Shown: positions 1-7,919, counted from the stretch's first letter. The stretch: 18,586 bases of DNA from Actinomycetota bacterium (GCA_947447095.1 CANFIL010000011.1:1-18586), one strand, 5' to 3'. Numbers and translations are program-made. Notes: generated by a model from the letters alone, not told the origin.

Positions 1-390
1 AAGTTGAATTCCAGCAGTCTGTGCAACTGCAACAACGCGGTCTTTGAATGAGTGGGTTGGATTGCCACTGTCATCCTTCACCCACAGCTTGCCTGTGATG
101 CCCAGTGCCTTGGCAAGATTGTCAGCTGGCTGCAAACGAGTCATGCCTGGCGAGAGTGTGCGAGTTTCAGCAACGTTCGCAGGAACTGGCAAAAGCGGGG
201 CATAACGCCACAATGAAAGTGGGCCGGCTTGGATCTGTTCGCGTGTCACTTTTCCAAATTCGTAAGCAACTTCTAGTGGACCAAAACATTCCCAGCACGA
301 ATAATCAGCGCCAAGAGTTGCGTGTGCTCCACAAGCACGACAGACAAGGTGGGTTGCAGCACCGAATGATGCGGCGGAGGTTTCAGACAT
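1..390 (-). CDS. thrC: Threonine synthase, N-terminal part (runs off the window)
   Basis: Threonine synthase converts O-phosphohomoserine to threonine with PLP, the last step of threonine synthesis in the cytoplasm. The 130 visible codons start at ATG 390 (MSETSAASFGAATHLVCRAC) and stay open to base 1. The N-terminus has the paired-cysteine element CRAC...CWEC, seen in the long N-terminal region of many bacterial ThrC proteins. Near the end is NPTHSFKDR, the PLP-lysine motif of fold-type II enzymes. An AAAGG ribosome site lies at 399-403, 8 bases before the ATG and only two bases after the riboswitch P1 stem. The leader holds a SAM-I riboswitch, so expression should respond to SAM. The C-terminal part and any downstream operon partners lie outside the window. 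The family call is secure. Confidence 0.93.
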   Translation of the reverse strand, partial: MSETSAASFGAATHLVCRACGAHATLGADYSCWECFGPLEVAYEFGKVTREQIQAGPLSLWRYAPLLPVPANVAETRTLSPGMTRLQPADNLAKALGITGKLWVKDDSGNPTHSFKDRVVAVAQTAGIQL

Positions 391-404
391 AGCGTGAGCC
401 TTTC

Positions 405-533
405 GTCATCTGCCTTAGCGATTCAACGTCGAATCTCTAAGCCGGAATTGGCACCGTGTTGCGCGGCCACGAATGGTTTCGCAATGGTTGCCGGGGCTTC
501 AACGGGCCGGTCCCTCTGCCCCTCTGGATGAGG
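405..533 (-). ncRNA. SAM-I (S-box) riboswitch in the thrC leader
   Basis: Read on the minus strand, the leader contains the S-box core in order: TCATC (531-527), then AGAGGGGCAGAGGGACCGG, then GAAGCCCCGGCAACC, then GGTGCCAATTCCGGC, closed by GATGA (410-406). The last pairs with the first TCATC to form P1. The GAGGGA, GGCAACC and GGTGCCAATTCC blocks are the conserved ligand-binding core of the SAM-I family, and the order and spacing fit. No run of T follows the aptamer, so a transcription terminator is not evident. The thrC ribosome site AAAGG (403-399) begins two bases after P1, which suggests that SAM binding limits ribosome access. SAM-IV is less likely because the SAM-I GAGGGA block is intact. 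Confidence 0.93.
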
Positions 534-575
534 TGTATTCAGTTAACCGATCCCCTAAAGAAACGGTGTGATGAA

Positions 576-603
576 ACTGTATCAGCGTTTTCGAACATTG
601 GAA
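576..603 (-). promoter_or_regulatory. Possible thrC promoter
   Basis: On the minus strand TACAGT (581-576) could be a -10 box, with TTCCAA (603-598) 16 bases upstream as a poor -35. Transcription would start near 569, leaving a short lead-in before the riboswitch P1 at 533. The match is weak and rests mostly on position. Confidence 0.3.
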
Positions 604-634
604 AAACGGGCGCGTAGGAACGATCAAGCACCCG
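602..634 (-). terminator. Intrinsic terminator after the LytR_C gene
   Basis: Minus-strand CGGGTGC (634-628) pairs with GCGCCCG (613-607), with one G-T wobble and a 14-base loop. TTTTT (606-602) follows directly. It sits 8 bases past the stop codon of the gene ending at 642 and just ahead of the thrC promoter region. Confidence 0.6.
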
Positions 635-641
635 CTGTCAG

Positions 642-1061
642 TTATTTAACGACCACGAGTGTCAAAGCCCGAGTCGGCATTGTTGCCTGAGCAGGCGCGG
701 TCGCGGCCCCAGCATCGCTGGCCAAATGCTCCGCGATGTCCTTGTATTCGGGTGGATAAAAAACCGTTGTTTTCTTCAGCTGTGGACCTGTGTAATTTCC
801 AACTGTGCGAATGACCCAGCCCTTTTTGGAAATTTCATCTGCAGTGACACGAGCTAATCCGCTCGTAGATGTGCCATTCAAAACCAAAACTGAAAGGGTC
901 TCAACGGCTTTGCCTGATTCTGTTGCCATGACAACTGGCGAGCCAGCATGAGATTTGAGGTTCATCAACTTGAGACCCACAAAAGAAAGGGTCAACACGG
1001 TACTGATTATTACTGCGAGCGGAATCAGTACTCGCTTAGAAAAGGACTGACGCCCAGACAT
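642..1061 (-). CDS. LytR_C-domain membrane protein (VirR-like)
   Basis: This is a 139-residue protein with a short basic N-terminus, one membrane helix at about residues 11-33 (VLIPLAVIISTVLTLSFVGL), and an outward domain at about 54-138. That domain matches the LytR C-terminal family: VLVLNGTSTSGLA, then GWVIRTVGNYTG, TTVFYPPEY and a closing beta strand LTLVVVK. The build is that of mycobacterial Rv0431 (VirR), a LytR_C protein linked to envelope integrity and vesicle release. It lacks the catalytic LCP domain, so it is not itself a wall-polymer transferase. The ATG at 1061 overlaps the stop of the DUF3263 gene by one base (TAATG), indicating translational coupling. The Rv0430-Rv0431 arrangement is the same. 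The domain call is firm; the VirR-like role is inferred from context. Confidence 0.8.
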   Translation of the reverse strand: MSGRQSFSKRVLIPLAVIISTVLTLSFVGLKLMNLKSHAGSPVVMATESGKAVETLSVLVLNGTSTSGLARVTADEISKKGWVIRTVGNYTGPQLKKTTVFYPPEYKDIAEHLASDAGAATAPAQATMPTRALTLVVVK

Positions 1062-1357
1062 TACTTATTCAGTTCGATACCGAGGCGACGAGCTGATCGT
1101 GCACGCTGACGGGCGGCACGCATGCGCTGAAGTCGCTTGACCAACATTGGGTCAAACGCGAGAGCTTCAGGCTGATCGATTAAAGCATTGAGAACTTGGT
1201 AATAACGCGTGGCCGACATATCGAACTGCTCACGAATTGCTTGTTCTTTAGCGCCGGCAAACTTCCACCACTGGCGTTCAAATTCGAGGATGCGCTGGTC
1301 GCGTTCTGGGAGAACACCTGAGTTATCTGGAGATAAGGCGCGGGCTGCTTCGGTCAC
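1061..1357 (-). CDS. DUF3263 family protein
   Basis: This is a 98-residue soluble protein. Its core, ILEFERQWWKFAGAKEQAI followed by REQFDMSATRYYQVLNALID, is typical of actinobacterial DUF3263 proteins. The segment REQFDMSATRYYQVLN looks like a helix-turn-helix, and the C-terminal stretch RMRAARQRARSARR is strongly basic. A DNA- or RNA-binding role is therefore possible but unproven. The start is GTG 1357: an in-frame stop lies just upstream and there is no well-spaced Shine-Dalgarno. A -10-like TAACAT ends 7 bases ahead, suggesting a leaderless mRNA. It is the first gene of a two-gene unit with the LytR_C gene, like Rv0430 in mycobacteria. No function is established for the family as far as I know. 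Confidence 0.82.
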   Translation of the reverse strand: MTEAARALSPDNSGVLPERDQRILEFERQWWKFAGAKEQAIREQFDMSATRYYQVLNALIDQPEALAFDPMLVKRLQRMRAARQRARSARRLGIELNK

Positions 1358-1364
1358 GAGTTCA

Positions 1365-1370
1365 ATGTTA
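1365..1370 (-). promoter_or_regulatory. -10 box for a leaderless DUF3263 transcript
   Basis: Minus-strand TAACAT (1370-1365) ends seven bases before GTG 1357. Normal -10 spacing puts the transcript start at 1358 or 1357, on or next to the start codon. No good -35 box is visible. Confidence 0.5.
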
Positions 1371-1495
1371 CGCCCTTGTAGTTTTCAACTCGGGTATGAC
1401 CCCCTGCTTTTTTGCGTCGAATTTTAGGAACTTTAGGTGTGGCTAAGTGGAACAGAACTGCTATTCACACCAGTCACATACGACACAATGAGTCA

Positions 1496-2410
1496 GTGAC
1501 GAAAACTCAATCAGCCGACAAGCCTTGGCTCGCATTGTGGATCATGCTCTCGATTACTTGGGGCTTTTCGTTTCTCTTTATTAAGGTCGCTGGCCAGTTC
1601 CTCGATCAATACCAAACCACCTTCGGCCGCATGTTCTTTGGCGCACTCGTCCTGTTGGTCTACCTCGCTGCAACCGGACGACGTCCGGTCACTTCTGGAC
1701 CTGGCGTCAAACACCTAGCCATGCTCGGACAGATTGCCCAGGCAATCCCCTTCATTCTTTTTGCATGGGCAGAGCACAGCATCTCGTCAATTTCAGCCGG
1801 ACTCGTCAACTCGACAATGTCTCTTTGGACTGGCTTGCTGGCCATCGTCATTCTTCCCGAAGAAAAGCTGAATCGCACTCGAGGCATAGGGCTGATAATC
1901 GGATTTGTTGGCATCTTGGTCTTGCTCGGTGTGTGGGATGCCGATTTCCGAGGCAATGCTCTGGCCTACTTTGCGTGCTCGATTTCTACGATCGGATACG
2001 CAGTTGCCGTTTTGTGGACAAAGCGTTTCGTGACACCCCTTGGGCTTGATCCCATTGGAGCGGTCGCCACGCAACTGACATTTGGTGCGCTCTCGTGTGG
2101 CATCGCGGCACTGCTTTTTTCGAGTGCGCCGACTCATTGGCCTGCTACTGGGGTCTTGTCGGTTGTCTTACTCGGTGCATTTGGCACCGGGTTTGCACTC
2201 GTGCTTAATTATTTGATCATTCAGCGAGCGGGAGCCATTGCGACATCACTCGTGACGTACTCGATTCCCATCGTCTCGACGATTGCGGGCGTCGTGATTT
2301 TGCACGAAGCATTGCATTGGTACGAGCCGGTCGGCGCAGTCGTCATTCTGCTTGGAATTGCTTTAGTACAGCAGCTATTACCAAGACCGAAGGCAACTAC
2401 GACGCAGTAA
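1496..2410 (+). CDS. EamA/DMT-superfamily transporter
   Basis: This is an integral membrane protein of about 304 residues with about ten hydrophobic segments, arranged as two tandem EamA halves (roughly residues 12-140 and 155-293). Signs of the family are WGFSFLFIK in helix 1, a conserved E near SISAGLVNSTMSLWTGLLAIVILPEE at the end of the first half, and the matching GAIATSLVTYSIPIVSTIAGVVILHE in the second. Members export amino acids, metabolites or drugs; the substrate cannot be read from sequence. I place the start at GTG 1496 (MTKTQSADKPWLALW) because upstream residues to 1412 are not transporter-like. No Shine-Dalgarno is seen, and CACAAT (1484-1489) six bases upstream could be a -10 for a leaderless mRNA. 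Its 3' end overlaps the convergent secreted-protein gene by 14 bases. Confidence 0.87.
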   Translation: MTKTQSADKPWLALWIMLSITWGFSFLFIKVAGQFLDQYQTTFGRMFFGALVLLVYLAATGRRPVTSGPGVKHLAMLGQIAQAIPFILFAWAEHSISSISAGLVNSTMSLWTGLLAIVILPEEKLNRTRGIGLIIGFVGILVLLGVWDADFRGNALAYFACSISTIGYAVAVLWTKRFVTPLGLDPIGAVATQLTFGALSCGIAALLFSSAPTHWPATGVLSVVLLGAFGTGFALVLNYLIIQRAGAIATSLVTYSIPIVSTIAGVVILHEALHWYEPVGAVVILLGIALVQQLLPRPKATTTQ

Positions 2411-5400
2411 CAACTGACGTAACATTCGGTGACATTCCAGGAATGCTGATCGTCAACGTGTGCTTGCCCTTAGTCAGTGGCACTGAAATAGTTTGCTGGG
2501 CAGAGGTGAGATTTGCGGAGGTGTAAATCGTCTTCGTGCCTTCTTTGACGGTCACCTTTTTGCCCACAGCATTCCATACCAAAACGTTTGCGCCAGCCTT
2601 TTTCGCAAGCGCACTCTTCACAACGATCTTTCCGAAGTTGATAGTGGTGGCTGCCGAGTTTGTGCCTGCTGCGATGGTTTTACTGGTTCCTGAAATGGCG
2701 TCAAACCGTGAGTACTCGCCTTCCGTCATTTGTGTGCCGGGGACTGTTGCTATCACGGTGACTGTTTGATCAGTGCCAGTCGACGACGTTGAGATAACAG
2801 TTACCAGACCATTGGAATCAGTTGTCGAAGTAGTTGAGGTTGGATCACTAGGAGCTGTTCCATTGATAGAAACGATCGTGCCACTATCAACCGAAACATT
2901 TACTGGTCGGTTGGCATACGCGTTTCCATTGCGATCGACTACCGAATAAGTAGTTGTTTGATTGACATTAGGCACGGCTGCGAACCCTGACTGATTAGCC
3001 TTAAGAAAACGAGCCTTGCTGTCGTCTGGAATCGCGTCATACGTCATGCTGAATGTCCGCTTCCATGCACCAAGTGAAATGGTCCATGTCGTTACCCCAG
3101 GCTTTGTGCCCATGAACACAATGTCTTGGATGCACGAACCGGTATAACACGGTGCACCAAATACCAAAGTTGAACGGAATGACGATGCGTCAGTGAAGTC
3201 AGCGAATCCAGAAGCCAACTGTTGCGCACTAGCTACTGCAGCAAGACCTCCGTTGGTCGCTGTAACAGTTACATTCGGGTTATACAACTCTTGAGGCTGA
3301 CTAACACGCTTACCTTTGTATACGTAAGAAAAGGTATTAAAGGGCTTCACGAGGGAGAACTGACCAGCCATGATGTCAAAGCGGGTTTCACCATCGATAT
3401 CAAGTTGTAGGGATGACGGTAAAGGTGCCCCTACGATGGCAACACGTCCAAAGTGACTCGCAGTAGTGGCTGAACAAATTTGTGAATTAGAACTTGGGCA
3501 AGCAATACGGAAGGACGATGCGTTCGCCTCAAGAATCACTGCATTCGAAATGTTGAGTTGACTTGGCAACATATTACTTACGGTAACTCTGTCACCTGCA
3601 GAAAAATTATTGCTTGCTGTGAAAGTGATGTCTGTTCCGTCGCCCAGAAGAGCCGTAATTGTAGAAGGATCCGTTGAGCCAGTAGGAGGAGAATTTCCAA
3701 ACACAACGGAGGCATCACTTAAGGCAAACTTGAGTTTTCCTATGCGCTGAAGCTTGAAATTAGCCGAGGTATCCGCAATTGGGGCTCCTGAATTTAATTG
3801 GAACCAAATCAGATCTGAACATTCAGGTCCAGGTTTTGTTGGCGAAAGGCTCGAGCGAACTTGGAATGACAAAATACCGGCGGTGGGCTTTCCGGTATCT
3901 GGGTTGTAATCAACGTGAGCCGCAACTTGCGCTGAAGTATTCAAGTTCTTTGTTTGGAATACAACGTAACCGGCAGAATCAGTGCGAAGAGTCGCACCAT
4001 CTTTCGACCACTTGGCATCCTTTCCAGAGTCCACAGCAAAAATCACATTGTGACTTGCGATGGGATTACCCCAAATGTCGACAACACGATATTTCATGTC
4101 GACTAAATCGCCAGCCGTGTATGTTTTTGCCCACGCTTGCGCGTAGTCATACGCACTATCCTCTTGGAACCATGCGCGGTTTGCGACACTCCAGTCAAAG
4201 GTTTCATCACGGAAACCGGTTTGCGCACAAAGGTGTACTGACAGTGCGCTCGTTGATGGATCACAGTTGCCGAGTTTGGATGTCGACGTTCCAACGAGTT
4301 TGATGATCGGTCCAAAGCCAGGACGAGCCCAATGAACTGTCATGTCGCCAAGTACTGAGTTACCGGCCACAAATGCTGCGTTAAGAACGTCCCCATTGCC
4401 ATCAGCATCTGCAAATGGATCTGAGTTTCGAGTGAGTGTGAACTCTGCCACTGCGCCGGCTGAACCGTCACTAACAACGTCGATGGTGTTGTCCGTTCCG
4501 TCATAAGCCGCATTGAAATCGCCAGTGATGTCGTGGTCATCAACACCGCTTTGAGCATTGAACTGGAATGCGATGACCTTACCGATTTGGGATGCATCTG
4601 CGGTGTACCGGAACGTTATGGACTTAACCGAGTTAGCCGGAGTCGTTGAGTCAGCTAGTGCGTACACCACGCTGTGCTGAGATGGTGATGCCCCGTAAAT
4701 TGCAGTGAAGCCCGATTGGTATTCGCGGTGATAAGTCTCAAAAAGTCCATCCGCTGGAACGATGTGAAAATTCTCCCAAGAGAAAGCACTTGTGGCGCTG
4801 CCAGATTGTCCTAAAGAAGAAGCCGGCAAGAACGCTGAAGAAAATGCACTACTCGTTTGATTTGGAACTGTCTGAGTAACACTTGTTCCTGTCCACGGAA
4901 CAGTGAATGTATTTGTCGTAACAGCAGAAATCGTCTTTGGTGTTGTTGCCTTGATATTCAAAGTCGTTGGAACAACGCCATTTACCGCAACCTTGTCCCC
5001 CACCATGAAGCCATGTGGAATGCGCGTTGTGTAAGTGATCGTTTTTGATGTTCCAGTGCCTGCATACGCGACGCCTGTGATTGGAGAATTCAACACGGAT
5101 GAAACAGCTGGTTCCAATGAATTCTCAGAATCAATTTGCTGACCAACTGCGGCAGAAGTTGCCACTGTAAAAGTTTTATCGGTAACTGCAAGAACTTCGA
5201 TTCCATTTGCAACAGTGTTCAGCGAAGCAGGGCTGAAGCCACTCACAGCAACCAGATCGCCTACTTGCAGATTATGTTCGCGCAACGTTGTGTATGTTGC
5301 TCTATTTTTAGGTGCACCAAGCACAACGCTGACCTGAGTAATTGGAACCGCAGGTCCATTTGCGTAGTTAACGGTAAAAGTTGTTTTCGTCGCGGAAGTG

Positions 5401-5645
5401 ATTTTGACATTGCTGCGATTAAACCAGCTAGATGAGCCTGCGCTACTTACTCCGGCCACCGAGACCAAAGTTCCTTGACTCAGCTTGTAGGCACTTTCTG
5501 AATAGTAAGTGATTGAAGAACTATTTGCTATTGCTTTAGACACAGTGATGGGCGCCATCGACACCCATGTCGGAGTAGCTTTCGCAGGAACAATGATTGT
5601 TGAGAGTCCGAGTGCTAACGCAAGGGCGATACCAAATTTTTTCAT
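2397..5645 (-). CDS. Large secreted repeat protein with FCCH-like and Ig-like (Big) modules
   Basis: This is a 1082-residue protein with a signal peptide (MKKFGIALALALGLSTIIVP, cleavage likely after AKA) and no other membrane helix, sortase motif or lipobox. Residues about 44-97, 116-163, 203-250 and 672-716 are copies of one module with the pattern GDxVxVxGxxPxxLN...I.xVTxxTFTV. It resembles the repeats that databases label E1-FCCH in phage and bacterial surface proteins. Residues about 505-590 and 895-968 look like bacterial Ig-like Big_1 folds (YRVVDIWGNPIASHNVIFAV; YSVVDRNGNAYANRPVNVSV). Seven cysteines between 461 and 838 could form disulphides. No catalytic motif was recognised. ATG 5645 follows the beta-glucosidase stop by four bases, so it is the last gene of the sugar-uptake operon. 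Glycan binding or adhesion is a guess from context. Confidence 0.85.
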   Translation of the reverse strand: MKKFGIALALALGLSTIIVPAKATPTWVSMAPITVSKAIANSSSITYYSESAYKLSQGTLVSVAGVSSAGSSSWFNRSNVKITSATKTTFTVNYANGPAVPITQVSVVLGAPKNRATYTTLREHNLQVGDLVAVSGFSPASLNTVANGIEVLAVTDKTFTVATSAAVGQQIDSENSLEPAVSSVLNSPITGVAYAGTGTSKTITYTTRIPHGFMVGDKVAVNGVVPTTLNIKATTPKTISAVTTNTFTVPWTGTSVTQTVPNQTSSAFSSAFLPASSLGQSGSATSAFSWENFHIVPADGLFETYHREYQSGFTAIYGASPSQHSVVYALADSTTPANSVKSITFRYTADASQIGKVIAFQFNAQSGVDDHDITGDFNAAYDGTDNTIDVVSDGSAGAVAEFTLTRNSDPFADADGNGDVLNAAFVAGNSVLGDMTVHWARPGFGPIIKLVGTSTSKLGNCDPSTSALSVHLCAQTGFRDETFDWSVANRAWFQEDSAYDYAQAWAKTYTAGDLVDMKYRVVDIWGNPIASHNVIFAVDSGKDAKWSKDGATLRTDSAGYVVFQTKNLNTSAQVAAHVDYNPDTGKPTAGILSFQVRSSLSPTKPGPECSDLIWFQLNSGAPIADTSANFKLQRIGKLKFALSDASVVFGNSPPTGSTDPSTITALLGDGTDITFTASNNFSAGDRVTVSNMLPSQLNISNAVILEANASSFRIACPSSNSQICSATTASHFGRVAIVGAPLPSSLQLDIDGETRFDIMAGQFSLVKPFNTFSYVYKGKRVSQPQELYNPNVTVTATNGGLAAVASAQQLASGFADFTDASSFRSTLVFGAPCYTGSCIQDIVFMGTKPGVTTWTISLGAWKRTFSMTYDAIPDDSKARFLKANQSGFAAVPNVNQTTTYSVVDRNGNAYANRPVNVSVDSGTIVSINGTAPSDPTSTTSTTDSNGLVTVISTSSTGTDQTVTVIATVPGTQMTEGEYSRFDAISGTSKTIAAGTNSAATTINFGKIVVKSALAKKAGANVLVWNAVGKKVTVKEGTKTIYTSANLTSAQQTISVPLTKGKHTLTISIPGMSPNVTSVVTAS

Positions 5646-5649
5646 TTAA

Positions 5650-7044
5650 CTAGGCGAGGCTTTCTACAAGTGTGTTGCACGATGCTTTGTGCTCTGCGAT
5701 GAGATCACGATACGCATAGCCGCTGTTTTTAATGGTCCGCTTTTGGGTTTCGTAATCGACGTGAACGATTCCAAAACGCTTGCGGTAACCTTCGGCCCAT
5801 TCAAAGTTGTCCATCAATGACCAAGCGAAGTACGCCGAAATTGGAGCACCATCCGCGGCTGCATCCGCTACGGACTGCAAATGCGAAGCCAAGTAGTCCA
5901 CGCGACGCTGGTCATCGACTGTGCCATCCGAGCCTGGCCCTTCAGGAAATGCCGCACCATTTTCAGTGATAGCGATGTCCGTCACTTCTGGCCAATCCTT
6001 CTTGATTCGCATCAACAAATCGTAAAGACCACGAGGAGTAATGGGCCATCCCATATCAGTATGTGGTTCTGGAGCGGTGCCGTTTGATCGTTGCGGGAAT
6101 GGAAATGCGCCGCCGAACATGGCTGGCTTATCCTCAGGACGAGGCAGACCGATAAAACTATCGCTGTAGTAATTCACGCCAAGGAAATCCAGCGGCGAGT
6201 GCACAACATCCATGTCGCCGTCGTGCACAACATTTTCCAGGCTGGCACCATATGCTGCGGCTGTTTCGGTCGGATAACGGCCATACATTGAAGCATCTAG
6301 CCACCAACGATTGAGCTCGCCATCCATAAGGGTCTTGAGATCCATCAAGTCACGATCTGATTCATCCTCAACGCGATACGTTGTCATGTTCAAAGCCAGA
6401 CCGGTGCGAACGTGTGGCGCAATCTGCTTCATTGCGCGCGTTGCAGCGCCATGTGCCATCGCCGTGTGATGAGCCGCAGCAATTGCAGCATCAACATCTT
6501 GGCGACCTGGTGCATGGACTCCACTTCCGTATCCAAGCCACGTAACACACCACGGTTCGTTGATTGTTACCCAATTTGTAACGCGATCTGCAAATGCCTC
6601 AGTTGCGGCAATTGCAAAATCGGTGAACTGCGAAACGATGGAACGATCAGCCCAACCACCGCGATCTTCGAGAGTCTGTGGCATATCCCAGTGATACAAA
6701 GTCGCTAACGGCTCAATGCCCTTTGCAAGCAACTCGTCAATTAGGCGATCGTAAAAATCAAATCCGCGTTGTTCACGTTTGCTACCCCCGTTTGGAAACA
6801 GGCGTGGCCACGCGAGCGAGAAGCGGTATGTGTCCACACCAAGCTCTTTGATGAGTTCGATATCTTGTGGGTAGCGGTTGTAGTGGTCGCAGGCCACATC
6901 GCCATTTTCCATATCGGCGACCTTGCCCGGTGTGGCAGCAAATGTGTCCCAGATCGAAATACCCCGGCCATCTTCAAAACCGTTGCCTTCAATTTGGTAA
7001 CTCGAAGTCGAAACTCCAAATTTGAAATCGTTTGGAAACTTCAT
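5650..7044 (-). CDS. GH1 family beta-glucosidase
   Basis: This is a 464-residue cytoplasmic enzyme (no signal peptide) of normal GH1 length. It should hydrolyse the terminal beta-glucosyl residue of imported oligosaccharides by the retaining mechanism. Visible landmarks are FKFGVSTSSYQIEG at the N-terminus (Q17 glycone contact), YHWD around 117-120, acid/base E163 in TINEP, nucleophile E361 in ITENG, and the sugar-contact segment NFEWAEGY at 413-420. Uptake here is by ABC transporter rather than PTS, so a 6-phospho-beta-glucosidase is unlikely. ATG 7044 lies two bases after the upstream permease stop, with AAGGGA as ribosome site, so it is co-transcribed with the transporter. With the secreted GH16 enzyme nearby, laminari- or mixed-linkage oligosaccharides are the likely substrate, but linkage specificity cannot be read. 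Confidence 0.95.
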   Translation of the reverse strand: MKFPNDFKFGVSTSSYQIEGNGFEDGRGISIWDTFAATPGKVADMENGDVACDHYNRYPQDIELIKELGVDTYRFSLAWPRLFPNGGSKREQRGFDFYDRLIDELLAKGIEPLATLYHWDMPQTLEDRGGWADRSIVSQFTDFAIAATEAFADRVTNWVTINEPWCVTWLGYGSGVHAPGRQDVDAAIAAAHHTAMAHGAATRAMKQIAPHVRTGLALNMTTYRVEDESDRDLMDLKTLMDGELNRWWLDASMYGRYPTETAAAYGASLENVVHDGDMDVVHSPLDFLGVNYYSDSFIGLPRPEDKPAMFGGAFPFPQRSNGTAPEPHTDMGWPITPRGLYDLLMRIKKDWPEVTDIAITENGAAFPEGPGSDGTVDDQRRVDYLASHLQSVADAAADGAPISAYFAWSLMDNFEWAEGYRKRFGIVHVDYETQKRTIKNSGYAYRDLIAEHKASCNTLVESLA

Positions 7045-7046
7045 AA

Positions 7047-7919
7047 CTATCCCTTCACTGCGCCGTCCATCACACCGGCAACAAGTCGGCGACCAACGAA
7101 TACGAAAAGTAGTACTAGTGGCGCTGTCGCCATGAACGAACCAGCCATAACGATGTTGTAATCAATTCCGTATGCCTGGGTATTGAGCTGAGTCAATGCA
7201 ACCTGAACTGTGTAATGTTCCGGACTGTTCAAAATCAAGAGCGGCCATAAGTAGTCGTTCCATGTCGCCAAGAAACTGAATAGACCGAGCACAAACGCGC
7301 TTGGCAAAATGACAGGAACGATGATGCTGCGGAACATTCGCATGACACCTGCGCCATCGATTTTCGCAGCTTCGAGCAACTCGTTTGGCACTTGTGCGTC
7401 AATTACTTGGCGCATCCAGAAAACACCAAACGCTGTAACGATTGCAGGAACAATCAATGCTTTGAAATTGTCAATCCAATTGAACTTATCCATCATCATA
7501 AATAACGGAACTAGCCCAAGTTGGCTTGGCAACATCATGGTTGCAACCACAAAGACCACCAAGAATTTACGTCCTGGGAAGCTCAATTTTGCGAAAGCAA
7601 AGCCGGCCATGGCGCTGAAGAACACCTGAGCGAAGGCGATGATCAAGGCGATGACAACGGTATTGAGCATCGTTCGGCCAAATGGAACTACTTCAAGTAC
7701 CGCATGGTATTCGTTGATGAAATTATGTCCCGGCTTAATTGCTGGAGGTACGCGAGCAATCACGTCCTGCCCGTTGGACGCTACAACGAACATCCAATAA
7801 AACGGAAAGAAGGATGCGAATGCAATAAACAGCAAAATGCCATAGCTCAACGGCGAGAGCCCGCGAAAATATTTTCCTTTGCGCCGGCGCTTCTTAGCTT
7901 CAACTGGTGTGGCGGTCAC
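7047..7919 (-). CDS. CUT1 sugar ABC transporter permease, MalG type
   Basis: This is a 290-residue inner-membrane permease with about six hydrophobic helices. The EAA loop, which docks the ATPase, is ELLEAAKIDGAGVMRMF followed by RSIIVPVILP at about residues 180-205. The N-terminal pattern (basic start, first helix PLSYGILLFIAFASFFPFYW, then a periplasm-side segment) and the length are those of MalG-like subunits. The start is GTG 7919, which overlaps the stop of the partner permease in GTGA; GAGAGGGA upstream is a good ribosome site. It forms the channel with the 331-residue permease. No ATPase gene is in the operon; the MsmK-type protein at 13833 probably serves it. A beta-glucoside oligosaccharide substrate is inferred from the GH1 and GH16 neighbours. 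Confidence 0.93.
   Translation of the reverse strand: MTATPVEAKKRRRKGKYFRGLSPLSYGILLFIAFASFFPFYWMFVVASNGQDVIARVPPAIKPGHNFINEYHAVLEVVPFGRTMLNTVVIALIIAFAQVFFSAMAGFAFAKLSFPGRKFLVVFVVATMMLPSQLGLVPLFMMMDKFNWIDNFKALIVPAIVTAFGVFWMRQVIDAQVPNELLEAAKIDGAGVMRMFRSIIVPVILPSAFVLGLFSFLATWNDYLWPLLILNSPEHYTVQVALTQLNTQAYGIDYNIVMAGSFMATAPLVLLFVFVGRRLVAGVMDGAVKG

Noticed and set aside
105..392. 95-codon open frame on the plus strand at the left edge
   Set aside because: It lies fully antisense to thrC, which has clear PLP-lysine and cysteine motifs; its translation has no recognisable features.
3779..4303. 174-codon open frame on the plus strand
   Set aside because: It is antisense to the 1082-residue secreted-protein gene; the composition (rich in R, H, S, Q) is typical of a shadow frame.
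2397..5645. Surface anchoring by a sortase motif on the 1082-residue protein
   Set aside because: The C-terminus (GMSPNVTSVVTAS) has no LPXTG-type motif, membrane helix or basic tail.
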